Shown piece by piece: positions 26,012 through 33,775 of a DNA stretch of 64,000 nt (the stretch's first letter is position 1; each line of letters begins with the position of its first letter). The DNA is from CAVZYN01 sp963779515. GTDB lineage: Bacteria; Pseudomonadota; Alphaproteobacteria; Rhizobiales; Hyphomicrobiaceae. Under the pieces are notes generated by a model. That model did no database searches, was not told the DNA's origin, and was given only the letters and a program-made list of their open reading frames with translations. A program made the position numbers and the translations under genes. The stretch is taken from contig CAVZYN010000012.1 of the NCBI GenBank assembly GCA_963779515.1, forward strand, positions 1 to 64,000, in the 5' to 3' direction.

Positions 26012-26608
26012 TCAGAAGAACCGTTCAGGAATGCGGATATTGTCCCCGGGCATCAGTTGAATTTCGCTCGGCATTGGTATTCGTGAGTCGCGTGCTTCGC
26101 CTTCGCGCTGGATCAGCACGAATTTTTGCTCAGCGCGATAGGTGTAGCCGCCAGCGATCGCGATCGCGTCCCGGATCTTGATGCCGTTCTTGAAGGCGAA
26201 CTCGCCGCCGTTGCGCACTTCGCCGTGCACATAGATTGGGCGGTAGCTCACGACCTCGACGCTGACCTTGGGATTCTTGATGTAGCCTTCAGCCAGACGC
26301 CGCGCGATCATCTCGCGGAGATCGTTGGCGGGTATGCCGCGTGCCGGAATGTCGCCGACCAGCGGCATCGGCACGTTGCCTTGCGCATTGATCTCGAACT
26401 GACCGGAGAGATCCTGTTCGCCGAAGACAGTGACTTTGAGCTTGTCGCCGACGCCAAGGCGATAGACGCGGCTGTCCGCTGGCGGCAGTGCCTGGACTGC
26501 GCGCGGATCGGGCGCGCCATACCCATCGGAGCAGGCGCTGAGCCCTGCCAATGCCATGACGGCAGCCGCCGCGACGGCAGGAGGAGACCAGGATGAGGTA
26601 CGCAACAC
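26012..26608 (-). CDS. wza: polysaccharide export lipoprotein (Wza type)
   Basis: 198 residues, GTG start at 26608. Lipoprotein signal with lipobox LSAC (Cys near residue 26), then the export domain RLGVGDKLKVTVFGEQDLSGQFEINAQGNVPMPLVGDI and one SLBB-like domain (VHGEVRNGGEFAFKNGIKIRDAIAIAGG). It forms the outer-membrane exit channel partner of Wzc. It is shorter than E. coli Wza (about 380), having one soluble-ligand-binding domain, as in HfsD/ExoF-type exporters. First gene of the operon. Its leader contains a hairpin followed by a T-run (see 26615-26677). Confidence 0.92.
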   Translation of the reverse strand: MLRTSSWSPPAVAAAAVMALAGLSACSDGYGAPDPRAVQALPPADSRVYRLGVGDKLKVTVFGEQDLSGQFEINAQGNVPMPLVGDIPARGIPANDLREMIARRLAEGYIKNPKVSVEVVSYRPIYVHGEVRNGGEFAFKNGIKIRDAIAIAGGYTYRAEQKFVLIQREGEARDSRIPMPSEIQLMPGDNIRIPERFF

Positions 26609-26621
26609 GAGGATGACCCGT

Positions 26622-26677
26622 TACGAGTTACAAAAAACCGGGACCCCGAGAAGGTGGGCACGCCCAAACACCTTCTC
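26622..26677 (-). terminator. hairpin plus T-run in wza leader, possible attenuator
   Basis: On the minus strand GAGAAGGTG (26677-26669) pairs with CACCTTCTC (26656-26648), a perfect 9-bp stem with a 12-base loop, followed after GGGGTCCCGG by TTTTTT (about 26635-26630). It sits 40-70 bases before the wza GTG and after the AT-rich region likely to hold the promoter, so it is in the 5' leader. The gap between stem and T-run (10 bases) makes it a weak intrinsic terminator; attenuation is a hypothesis. Confidence 0.4.
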
Positions 26678-26730
26678 TGGCCATACTCGTAAGAAACGCC
26701 CTTCGCGCTTAAAGTTGAGCTAACAAAACT

Positions 26731-26775
26731 GAGAAAATTTCTAGAAAATTGAATGTATTATCGAGTTATTAGCGA
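26731..26775. promoter_or_regulatory. AT-rich putative promoter/operator of exopolysaccharide operon
   Basis: The stretch 26706-26775 is much richer in A/T than anything nearby and contains the palindrome TTTCTAGAAA (26738-26747) extended as AAATTTCTAGAAAATT. It lies about 130 bases upstream of wza on the minus strand, with the next gene on the right also pointing left, so it most likely carries the operon promoter and a dimer binding site. Confidence 0.4.
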
Positions 26776-26814
26776 GAGCCGCAAGCATTCGCAAAGTATC
26801 AACCATGCCGCCCA

Positions 26815-27183
26815 CTACATCCGGTAGACCGATGCGGCGCCATGCACGATGTCATACTCACAGAAGACATTGGCGCCTTTCGAGCCGGCGACAAGAAACA
26901 GGTAAGGATTCCGGTAGCGCGCGTTCCACATGGCATGATCGACTTGCCAGAACTGGACGTCGAGGTTGGACTTCCCGATCACCAGACTGACACTCGCGGG
27001 CCGCTCCCAAGCAGGCGCCGCGATACCGAGGGTCGCGCTCTTGGGGTCTTTCTGGCAGGCATCGACGGCGCGCTCGCGGTAGGCGCTGACGATCACATCG
27101 CGCGCCGAGGTCCGGAACAAATATTCCTGATAGCCGATCTTCACGGCGGCAAGCAGCGCGAGAAGAAACACCACGGCTCGCAT
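26815..27183 (-). CDS. hypothetical protein with N-terminal membrane anchor
   Basis: 122 residues: one hydrophobic N-terminal segment (RAVVFLLALLAAVKIGYQEYLF) then a soluble domain with two cysteines (VDACQKDP and VFCEYD) and PASVSLVIGKSNLDVQFWQVDHAMWNARYRNPYL. This looks like an anchored or exported small domain. Start at 27183 puts the hydrophobic segment first; a longer frame reaches 27243. No family recognised. Same strand as the exopolysaccharide operon but separated from it by about 200 bases including the AT-rich region. Confidence 0.6.
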   Translation of the reverse strand: MRAVVFLLALLAAVKIGYQEYLFRTSARDVIVSAYRERAVDACQKDPKSATLGIAAPAWERPASVSLVIGKSNLDVQFWQVDHAMWNARYRNPYLFLVAGSKGANVFCEYDIVHGAASVYRM

Positions 27184-27340
27184 GGATGGCCGGTCCCGAT
27201 CCCAACGCGACGCGCATATAAAGAGACGCGCGCAGCACCTCAACGACGATTGCGGGTGGCCCGGTCAGGCAACCCGATTCGTCCAGTGTTGCCGGTGATG
27301 GTGAATAAAGTGTTGAGATGCGCCCGGGTGAGATGCGCGC

Positions 27341-28525
27341 TCAACTCACCAGCAGCGTGCCGATGCGCTGGATCGCTTTCTTTATGTTCTCGGTCGAGTT
27401 GGCGTAGCTGAAGCGGATGTAACCCTCTCCGTGAATGCCGAACGAGGTGCCGGCAACCGTCGCGACGCCCGCCTCTTCCAGCATGCGGTTCTGCAGTTCC
27501 TTCGCGGTCATGCCGGTGCCGGTGATATTCGGGAACGCATAGAACGCGCCGCCAGGGTTCACGCAACTGAACCCCGGAAGCTGGTTCAACATCGGCACGA
27601 TGACGCGGCGGCGCTCGTCGAACGCCTTGACCATGTCGTGGACCGCGTCTTGAGGGCCGGTCAGCGCGGCGATACCGGCGAACTGGGTCGGCGCATTGAC
27701 GCAAGAGTGCGAATTCACGCACAGCCGTGTTGCATGATCCACGAGGTGCTTCGGCCAAATCGAATAGCCGAGGCGCCAGCCGGTCATGGCGTAGGTTTTC
27801 GACCAGCCGTCCAGGACGATCAGGCGATCGCGCAGCTCGGGGAACTTCAGCAGCGAGATATGCTCGCGTCCGTCATAGAGCATCTGGGAATAGATCTCGT
27901 CCCACAGAATCGCGACATTGGGATGCTTGGCAAGGCCGGCGACGAGCTTGCGGATCTCGGTTTCAGGCACCGCGCCGCCGGTCGGGTTGCCGGGCGAATT
28001 CAAGATGATGAGCGACGTGTTCGGCTTGATCCCGGCTAACACTTCGTCCGCCGAGAACGCAAACTCGTTGGCCTCGCGCAGCGCGATCGGCACCGCGGTG
28101 GCACCGGTGTACTGGATCATCGAGCGATAGATCGGGAAGCCCGGATCGGGATACATGATCTCCTTACCGGGCGTGCCAAACATCATGATTGCGAAGAACA
28201 TCGTCGGCTTGCCGCCGGGCATGATGACGATATTGCCGGGATCGACCTCGACCTTGTGGCGCTTGTTGACGTCGGCGGCGACGGCCTCGCGCAGCGGCAG
28301 GATGCCGTTGGCCGGCGTGTAGCCGTGGTGGCCGTCGCGCAGCGCCTTGATGGCGGCTTCGACGATGTGCTGCGGGGTTTTGAAGTCAGGCTGACCAATG
28401 CCGAGGTTGATGACGTCCTTGCCTTTGGCGGCGAGATCGGCGGCGCGCGCCAAAACCTCGAAGGCGGTTTCGGTTCCAAGGCGATTGAGGCTATCGGCAA
28501 GCTGCAGCATGGGGGCGGCCTCCAA
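27341..28525 (-). CDS. class I/II PLP-dependent aminotransferase (aspartate aminotransferase family)
   Basis: 394 residues (start Met at 28525; Met at 28510 is also possible). Fold type I aminotransferase: VINLGIGQPDFKTP (substrate loop), GGKPTMFFAIMMFG, NSPGNPTGGAVP (Asn-Pro contact to PLP), VAILWDEIYSQMLYDG (Asp to PLP N1) and the Schiff-base lysine K243 in DGWSKTYAMTGWRLGY; C-terminal Arg in GYIRFSYANS binds the substrate carboxylate. Family members transaminate Asp, Ala or aromatic acids. It is followed downstream on the same strand only by noncoding sequence and preceded 30 bases away by an amidase gene. Confidence 0.93.
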   Translation of the reverse strand: MEAAPMLQLADSLNRLGTETAFEVLARAADLAAKGKDVINLGIGQPDFKTPQHIVEAAIKALRDGHHGYTPANGILPLREAVAADVNKRHKVEVDPGNIVIMPGGKPTMFFAIMMFGTPGKEIMYPDPGFPIYRSMIQYTGATAVPIALREANEFAFSADEVLAGIKPNTSLIILNSPGNPTGGAVPETEIRKLVAGLAKHPNVAILWDEIYSQMLYDGREHISLLKFPELRDRLIVLDGWSKTYAMTGWRLGYSIWPKHLVDHATRLCVNSHSCVNAPTQFAGIAALTGPQDAVHDMVKAFDERRRVIVPMLNQLPGFSCVNPGGAFYAFPNITGTGMTAKELQNRMLEEAGVATVAGTSFGIHGEGYIRFSYANSTENIKKAIQRIGTLLVS

Positions 28526-28555
28526 AGGCGAGTGTTGGCATGAGCAAGTGATAGA

Positions 28556-29890
28556 TCAGCCCTGTTCGGCCAAATGCTTGACCAGCCAACGGGCGGTCCG
28601 GAGCAGGCGGGCATCGTCACGACGCGCGCCGACCAGCTGCACGCCGAGCGGCAGGCCGTCGACATCCATCAGCGGCAGCGTCACGCACGGCACGCCGACA
28701 TAAGTCCAGAACGCGTTGAAAATGGGATTGCCGGTGGCCTCAAGCCCTTTCGGCGCGGGACCGGGCGCGGCCGGCGTCAGGATGTAGCCGTAGTTCACGA
28801 ACACTTCCTCGATGCCGCGGTAGAGGCGGTCGCGCTCGGCAAGCGCCGTCACGTAGGCGGTGCCCTTGAGGCTGCGGCCCTCCTCGATCTGGGCCGCAAG
28901 GCGGGGCGAGATCAGCTCCTTGTGGCGGTCGAGGATCGGACCGTATTGGGTCGCGAGCTCGACATTCTGGACGATCTTCGCGTTCTCGAGGCCTCGGGCG
29001 ATCGAGTGGTCGAGCTGTTGTTCTTCGACTTGCTTGCCAAGCATATCGGTCAATTCGCCGAAGGCTTCGCGCATCTCGGACGTGCCGGGATCCGCCCATG
29101 CCGCCGATTTTACAAAGGCAAAAAGTGGCGGTACCGGACAGTCTTCGGTGGCGGTGCGCAATGCGCTTGCGGCGCTGCGGGGAAAGCTTGCGGCGTCGCG
29201 CGGATCGTGGACGTTCAACACATCGTACAGCAACGCGAGGTCTTCGACGGATCGGCCATAGAAGCCGACGGTGTCGAGCGAGTGCGCTTGATCGAGGACG
29301 CCTGCGCGCGGGATCGTGCCGTAGGTCGGCTTCATGCCGAAGATGCCGCAGAACGAGGCCGGGCGAATGACGGATCCGCCGGTTTGCGTTGCAAGCGCCG
29401 CCGGGATCATGCCGTCCGCCACGGCCGCGGCGGAACCTGACGATGAGCCGCCGGGCGTGTGCTGCGGATTGTGCGGATTGCGCGTCACGTTCGGCGTCAG
29501 CGTCGCGAGTTCCGTCGTGATGGTCTTGCCGAGAATGATTGCACCCGCATTGCGCAAGGCCGTCACGCAGGCAGCGTCCGCCGTTGGTTGCCGGCCCTTG
29601 AAGGCAGGCGAGCCAAGTTCGGTCGGCTGATCGGCCGTGTCGATGATATCTTTGACGCCGACGGGCACACCGTGCAGCACACCCGTGCCAAGCCCCGAGC
29701 GCCGCGCGGCATCGGCGGCCTTGGCCTCGGCGAGCGCGCGATCGAAATCGATATGCGCCCAGGCTTTGACGTCGCCTTCACGGGCACGGATGCGATCGAG
29801 GCAGGCTGACACCAGCTCTTGCGACGTAATCTTGCCCTGGCCGATGGCAGCGGCGGCGGCGACTGTGTCGAGTTTGGTGATATCGGTCAT
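28556..29890 (-). CDS. amidase-signature family hydrolase
   Basis: 444 residues with the full Ser-cisSer-Lys machinery: Lys K80 in HGVPVGVKDIIDT, the Gly/Ser-rich TPGGSSSGSAAAVADG (cis-Ser about 150) and the nucleophile S173 in ATQTGGSVIRPASFCG. Family members hydrolyse amides or carbamates and include GatA; the absence of gatB/gatC neighbours and the setting beside a TRAP importer and aminotransferase argue for catabolic use. Same strand, 34 bases downstream of the TRAP large permease stop, so likely in the operon that starts at the binding protein (33571). Confidence 0.92.
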   Translation of the reverse strand: MTDITKLDTVAAAAAIGQGKITSQELVSACLDRIRAREGDVKAWAHIDFDRALAEAKAADAARRSGLGTGVLHGVPVGVKDIIDTADQPTELGSPAFKGRQPTADAACVTALRNAGAIILGKTITTELATLTPNVTRNPHNPQHTPGGSSSGSAAAVADGMIPAALATQTGGSVIRPASFCGIFGMKPTYGTIPRAGVLDQAHSLDTVGFYGRSVEDLALLYDVLNVHDPRDAASFPRSAASALRTATEDCPVPPLFAFVKSAAWADPGTSEMREAFGELTDMLGKQVEEQQLDHSIARGLENAKIVQNVELATQYGPILDRHKELISPRLAAQIEEGRSLKGTAYVTALAERDRLYRGIEEVFVNYGYILTPAAPGPAPKGLEATGNPIFNAFWTYVGVPCVTLPLMDVDGLPLGVQLVGARRDDARLLRTARWLVKHLAEQG

Positions 29891-29924
29891 ATTACGAATG
29901 TCTCTTCAAATTCCGGACAGGAGC

Positions 29925-31682
29925 CTAGGCCCCGTACAAGAAGCGCGGCAGCCACAAGACCAGGCCGGGCCAAATATACATGAAGACCATACACAGGATC
30001 ACGATGAGCATGTAGGGCATCATGCCGGCGAAGATCTGATTGATCGTCACGTGTTTGGGTGCGACGCCCTTTAGATAGAAGGCCGACATCGCCACCGGCG
30101 GCGACAAGAACGCCGCTTGCAGATTCACAAACACCAGCGTGCCCCACAGGATCGGATCGATTCCGAAGTGCTTCAGGAGTGGCAGAAATATCGGCACGAA
30201 GATGACGATGATCTCGGTCCACTCCAACGGCCAGCCGAGGACGAAAATGATCGCCTGCGACAAAATCATGAACTGCAGTGGCGTCAGGTTCATCGACAGC
30301 ACCCATTTCTCGATCAGCGACTGACCGCCGAGCAAGGCGAACACCGCCGAGAAGATCGCTGAACCGACGAACAACCAGCATACCATCGAGGTTGTTTTAG
30401 CCGTCAGGAACACAGCTTCCTTGGTGCGCTTCCAGTTGAGCGTGCCCGCTTGCAGGGCGAGCAGAAAGGCGCCCGCCGCACCGACCGCCGCCGATTCGGT
30501 TGCTGTCGTGATGCCGAACAGAATGACGACAAGCACGACGGCCGTCAGCAATCCTAGCGGCATGATCGATGTGGTGAGCAGCCGCACGATCACGAGTTTT
30601 TCGGCCGTCATGCGCTTGTAGTACACGGCCATGATCGTCGCCATGATCGCGGTGATGATCGACCACCACATGATGAAACCTTGTGGCGGCCCCTTCGGCG
30701 CGTCGGGCGTCACCGGTGCGCTGCCGAGCGACTGCAGTCCGCCGCCGAGCGGTTGCAGACCGCCATCGTCGGGCGCAGCGCCGGCTTGTTGATGAATGAC
30801 CACATACCAGTACGCCAGCGCCAGCATGCCTGCGACCAGCATCAGCGGCACGAGAGAATAAATGAAGTTCGAAACTTGCGCTCCATAGCCCATGCGCTTG
30901 CCGTCGATGTCGATCGCACGCGCCTTGCCGGGCGAAACAAACGACTTCAACAGTCCTGCGAACATGTTGGTGCCGTAGCCTTGCTGGAACTGCCGCATCC
31001 AAGCGGGAACCGGCACCTTCTGCTGCTCTTCGGGTAGCGGCGGCGCAACCTTCGGGTTCAGCAGCGCCCAGCCTACAATGTAGATCAGATAAAGCAGCGC
31101 GAGGAAGAAGCCTGGGAACATGGCGGCGGCATAGAGCTTGACCACGGATTGGCCGGCGACCGCCGCATAGACGATGATCATTACGCTTGGCGGAATGAGG
31201 ATGCCGAGTGTGCCACCCGCGGTGATGACGCCGGACGCTAGCCTCACGTCATAGCCCGCGCGCAGCATTGGATTGTAGGCGATCACACCCATCAGCACCA
31301 CGACGGCGCCGACGAGACCCGATGCGATGCCCCAGAACGTGCACACGATCAGCGAGGCGACCGCCAGCGACGCCGGCACGCGACGGAAAGCGAGTTGGAT
31401 CGAATAGAACATCTTGTCGACGAGCGCGCCGCGCTCCATCACGTAACCCATGAGAACGAACAGCGGGATCGAGATCAGTACGTCGTTCGTCATGGCGCCG
31501 TAGGCGCGCTGCACCATCAGGTCGAAGACAAGGTTGTCGGTGAATGCCTGCCCAGATTTGAAGTAGGCGGCGAAGCCGAACATGATTCCGAGCCCCATCA
31601 GCGTGAACGCCGTCGGGAAGCCCAGCATGATCGCGACGACGATCAGGGCCAGCATCAGCAGGCCGAGATATTGACTGGCCAT
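29925..31682 (-). CDS. TRAP transporter large permease (DctM), extended form
   Basis: 585 residues, roughly 160 more than a standard DctM. The ends are typical (LGFPTAFTLMGLGIMFG; GTLGILIPPSVMIIVYAAVAGQ; TTATESAAVGAAGAF; QAAFLSPPVAMSAFYLKG). The extra length lies in the middle, roughly residues 215-400: a hydrophilic segment with KVPVPAWMRQFQQGYG, one extra helix (SLVPLMLVAGMLALAYWYVV), a Gly/Pro/Leu-rich loop (GGLQPLGGGLQSLGS) and another helix. ATG at 31682 is five bases from the upstream stop; a longer frame would overlap dctQ. Channel subunit of a secondary importer. Confidence 0.92.
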   Translation of the reverse strand: MASQYLGLLMLALIVVAIMLGFPTAFTLMGLGIMFGFAAYFKSGQAFTDNLVFDLMVQRAYGAMTNDVLISIPLFVLMGYVMERGALVDKMFYSIQLAFRRVPASLAVASLIVCTFWGIASGLVGAVVVLMGVIAYNPMLRAGYDVRLASGVITAGGTLGILIPPSVMIIVYAAVAGQSVVKLYAAAMFPGFFLALLYLIYIVGWALLNPKVAPPLPEEQQKVPVPAWMRQFQQGYGTNMFAGLLKSFVSPGKARAIDIDGKRMGYGAQVSNFIYSLVPLMLVAGMLALAYWYVVIHQQAGAAPDDGGLQPLGGGLQSLGSAPVTPDAPKGPPQGFIMWWSIITAIMATIMAVYYKRMTAEKLVIVRLLTTSIMPLGLLTAVVLVVILFGITTATESAAVGAAGAFLLALQAGTLNWKRTKEAVFLTAKTTSMVCWLFVGSAIFSAVFALLGGQSLIEKWVLSMNLTPLQFMILSQAIIFVLGWPLEWTEIIVIFVPIFLPLLKHFGIDPILWGTLVFVNLQAAFLSPPVAMSAFYLKGVAPKHVTINQIFAGMMPYMLIVILCMVFMYIWPGLVLWLPRFLYGA

Positions 31683-31686
31683 TGGG

Positions 31687-32334
31687 CTACTCCCCGCGTC
31701 CGCGCTGGCGCGCCGCTTCGTCGATGCGGGCCGCATTGGCGATGGCGGCATCGCGCGTCGCCTGATCGACATGTTCGCTAGCAGCCAATTGCTGCTCGAT
31801 GACGTCAGCTTCGGCGACATCCTTCAGACGCGCAGGCCACTCGCCATTGCGCAAGCAAACCATGCAGCGGATGACCTCGGCGACACCTTGCAGCAGCACC
31901 AGCGCGCCGGCGATCGGAATGACGCTCTTGAAGTGATAGACGGGCGGGCCGTCCGACGTGACATTCGAGTGTTCGTTGATACGCCAGCTTTGCGCTGCGT
32001 AGTCGTAGCCCGCATAGCAGAGCGCCAGGATGCCGGGAAAAAAGAACAAAAAATACAGCACTAGATCGAGCGAGGCTTGCGTGCGCGGCTTCATCGATGA
32101 ATAGAGAAAGTCGCCGCGGACATGCGCGTTTTGAGCGAGCGCATAGGCGCCACACAGCATGAACAGTGTGCCATAAAACATATTGGAGGCGTCGAAGATC
32201 CAAGCGGTCGGTTTGTTCAGGATGTAGCGCTTGAACACCTCAGCGCAGACCAGCAGCATCAAGCCGACAATTAGCCACGCCGCGCCTTTTCCGATCCAGG
32301 TGTTGAACCGGTCGATGGCCAGGACGAGTTTCAT
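31687..32334 (-). CDS. TRAP transporter small permease (DctQ), extended tail
   Basis: 215 residues from ATG 32334 (preceded by GAGGGTGGCGTG). Four helices with AWIFDASNMFYGTLFMLCGAYAL between helices 1 and 2 and AHVRGDFLYSSMKPRTQA after helix 2, both family-typical. Beyond helix 4 there is a charged helical tail of about 50 residues (EQQLAASEHVDQATRDAAIANA), not usual in short DctQs. Met codons at 32370 and 32382 are also in frame. Works with the extended DctM downstream and the binding protein upstream. Confidence 0.88.
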   Translation of the reverse strand: MKLVLAIDRFNTWIGKGAAWLIVGLMLLVCAEVFKRYILNKPTAWIFDASNMFYGTLFMLCGAYALAQNAHVRGDFLYSSMKPRTQASLDLVLYFLFFFPGILALCYAGYDYAAQSWRINEHSNVTSDGPPVYHFKSVIPIAGALVLLQGVAEVIRCMVCLRNGEWPARLKDVAEADVIEQQLAASEHVDQATRDAAIANAARIDEAARQRGRGE

Positions 32335-32398
32335 CACGCCACCCTCGTGGCGTTCTGCATCACTTGTCATACACTTCCCCAAATGGCGCCGCGCTGGA

Positions 32399-32427
32399 TG
32401 GGGTCAAACTCACTGGGCCTGACCCCA
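32399..32427. repeat. TGGGGTCA...TGACCCCA hairpin
   Basis: TGGGGTCA (32399-32406) and TGACCCCA (32420-32427) form a perfect 8-bp stem with a 13-base loop in the short gap between dctP and dctQ. It parallels the GTCAGACCC palindromes in the other TRAP operon, which sit at the same relative place. Confidence 0.6.
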
Positions 32428-32434
32428 ACTCGCG

Positions 32435-33571
32435 TCAGCCCTTCTTCGCGCCGGTCGGGCCGAAGTAGTGGTCGTAGGCCATCTTGCGGCCGACAACGGT
32501 GTCTTGCTCCCACTGGGTCGCGCGTTTGGCGAAGGCAACCTGGCTCGCGACGATTTCCTTGAACAGCGGATTATCGGCGCTCTTCTTGGCCTCGACCTGG
32601 TCATAGAGTTCGAGTTGCTTCTTGAGGATCGCGTCCGGCGTCTTGAAGAAGCGCACTTTGTCCTTGGTCTGCAGCTCAATGTAGTCAGCTGAATACCGGT
32701 CGATCGCCTTCCAGCTCATGTCCGATGATGCGGCTTCGACGGCGCTTTCGATGATCGCCTTCATCTTGGCCGGCAGCGCGTTGAACTTGTCCTTATTGAA
32801 CATGATCTCGAACTGTTCGGCGTTCTGGTGATAGCTCTGCAACATGCAGATCTTGGATACGTCGGCGAAGCCGAGCAGGCGGTCGGAGGTGGCATTGTTG
32901 AACTCGGCCGCGTCAAGCAGGCCGCGGTCCATGGCCGAGACGATTTCACCGCCCGGCAGCGCATTCACAGCCGCACCCATGCCGGTGAAGACGTCGATCG
33001 ATATACCGACGGTGCGGAACTTGACGCCCTGCATGTCCTCAAGCTTGGCCACCGGCTTCTTGAACCAGCCGAGCGGTTGCGTCGGCATCGGGCCATAGGG
33101 GAACGAGACAACGTTGGCGCCGATCGAGGCGTAGAGTTTTTCAAGCAGCTGCTTGCCGCCGCCGTACTTATGCCAGGCGAGCAGCATGTTGGCGTCCATG
33201 GCATAACCGGGGCCCGAACCCCAGAGCGCCAACGCGTTCTGCTTGCCGTAGTGATAGACGAGCACGCCATGACCGCCGTCGAGCGTGCCTTTGGAGACCG
33301 CGTCGAGGAGCTGGAAGGCGGGCACGACGGCGCCTGCCGGCAGCACTTCGATCTTCAGGTCGCCACCGGTCATGTCGTTGACCTTTTTGGCGAAGTCGTT
33401 GGCGTATTCGTGGAAGATGTCTTTGGATGGCCACGTGCTCTGCCACCGCATGTTGATGGGGCCTTGCGCCTTCACAACGGTTGGGGCGGCGACGGCGGCG
33501 GTTGCGCCAAGCGCGGCGGTCCGCAAAAATTTGCGGCGATTTACGATTTTGGACGGGGTCTCTTCAGTCAT
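32435..33571 (-). CDS. TRAP transporter solute-binding protein, Tat-exported
   Basis: 378 residues. The N-terminus NRRKFLRTAALGATAAVAAPTVVKAQ is a clear twin-arginine signal (Arg-Arg-Lys-Phe-Leu). The mature protein has IEVLPAGAVVPAFQLLDAVSKG, the ligand Arg region MQGVKFRTVGISIDVFTGMG, LPGGEIVSAMDRGLLDAAEFNN and AEQFEIMFNKDKFNALP, typical of the DctP subfamily that dimerises and binds 2-oxo acids or mannitol-like ligands. First gene of the TRAP-amidase-aminotransferase stretch. ATG at 33571 is the first in frame. Confidence 0.93.
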   Translation of the reverse strand: MTEETPSKIVNRRKFLRTAALGATAAVAAPTVVKAQGPINMRWQSTWPSKDIFHEYANDFAKKVNDMTGGDLKIEVLPAGAVVPAFQLLDAVSKGTLDGGHGVLVYHYGKQNALALWGSGPGYAMDANMLLAWHKYGGGKQLLEKLYASIGANVVSFPYGPMPTQPLGWFKKPVAKLEDMQGVKFRTVGISIDVFTGMGAAVNALPGGEIVSAMDRGLLDAAEFNNATSDRLLGFADVSKICMLQSYHQNAEQFEIMFNKDKFNALPAKMKAIIESAVEAASSDMSWKAIDRYSADYIELQTKDKVRFFKTPDAILKKQLELYDQVEAKKSADNPLFKEIVASQVAFAKRATQWEQDTVVGRKMAYDHYFGPTGAKKG

Positions 33572-33775
33572 GGCGTTCTCCCAGGGTTGCGCATGTGTAG
33601 TAGCCGGCTACGATGTTGTTTTTGAGCGCATGTTCGGCGTTTCACCGGGCCCGGCCTGAGCATCAGTTAGTCCGATGTTCAATCGCTGGCAATCCATTTT
33701 CATTTGCAATTGCGAGAATGGTCCGGGGGACGATTCGGGCCATTTGGTCTTGATCACGCTGTCATGCGGGAGGCG
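33572..33775. other. 204-base intergenic gap upstream of the TRAP operon
   Basis: No gene supported. It separates tctA from the TRAP binding protein, both on the minus strand, and presumably holds the TRAP promoter. No convincing -35/-10 pair, hairpin with T-run or tctC-like coding sequence is visible. Confidence 0.4.
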
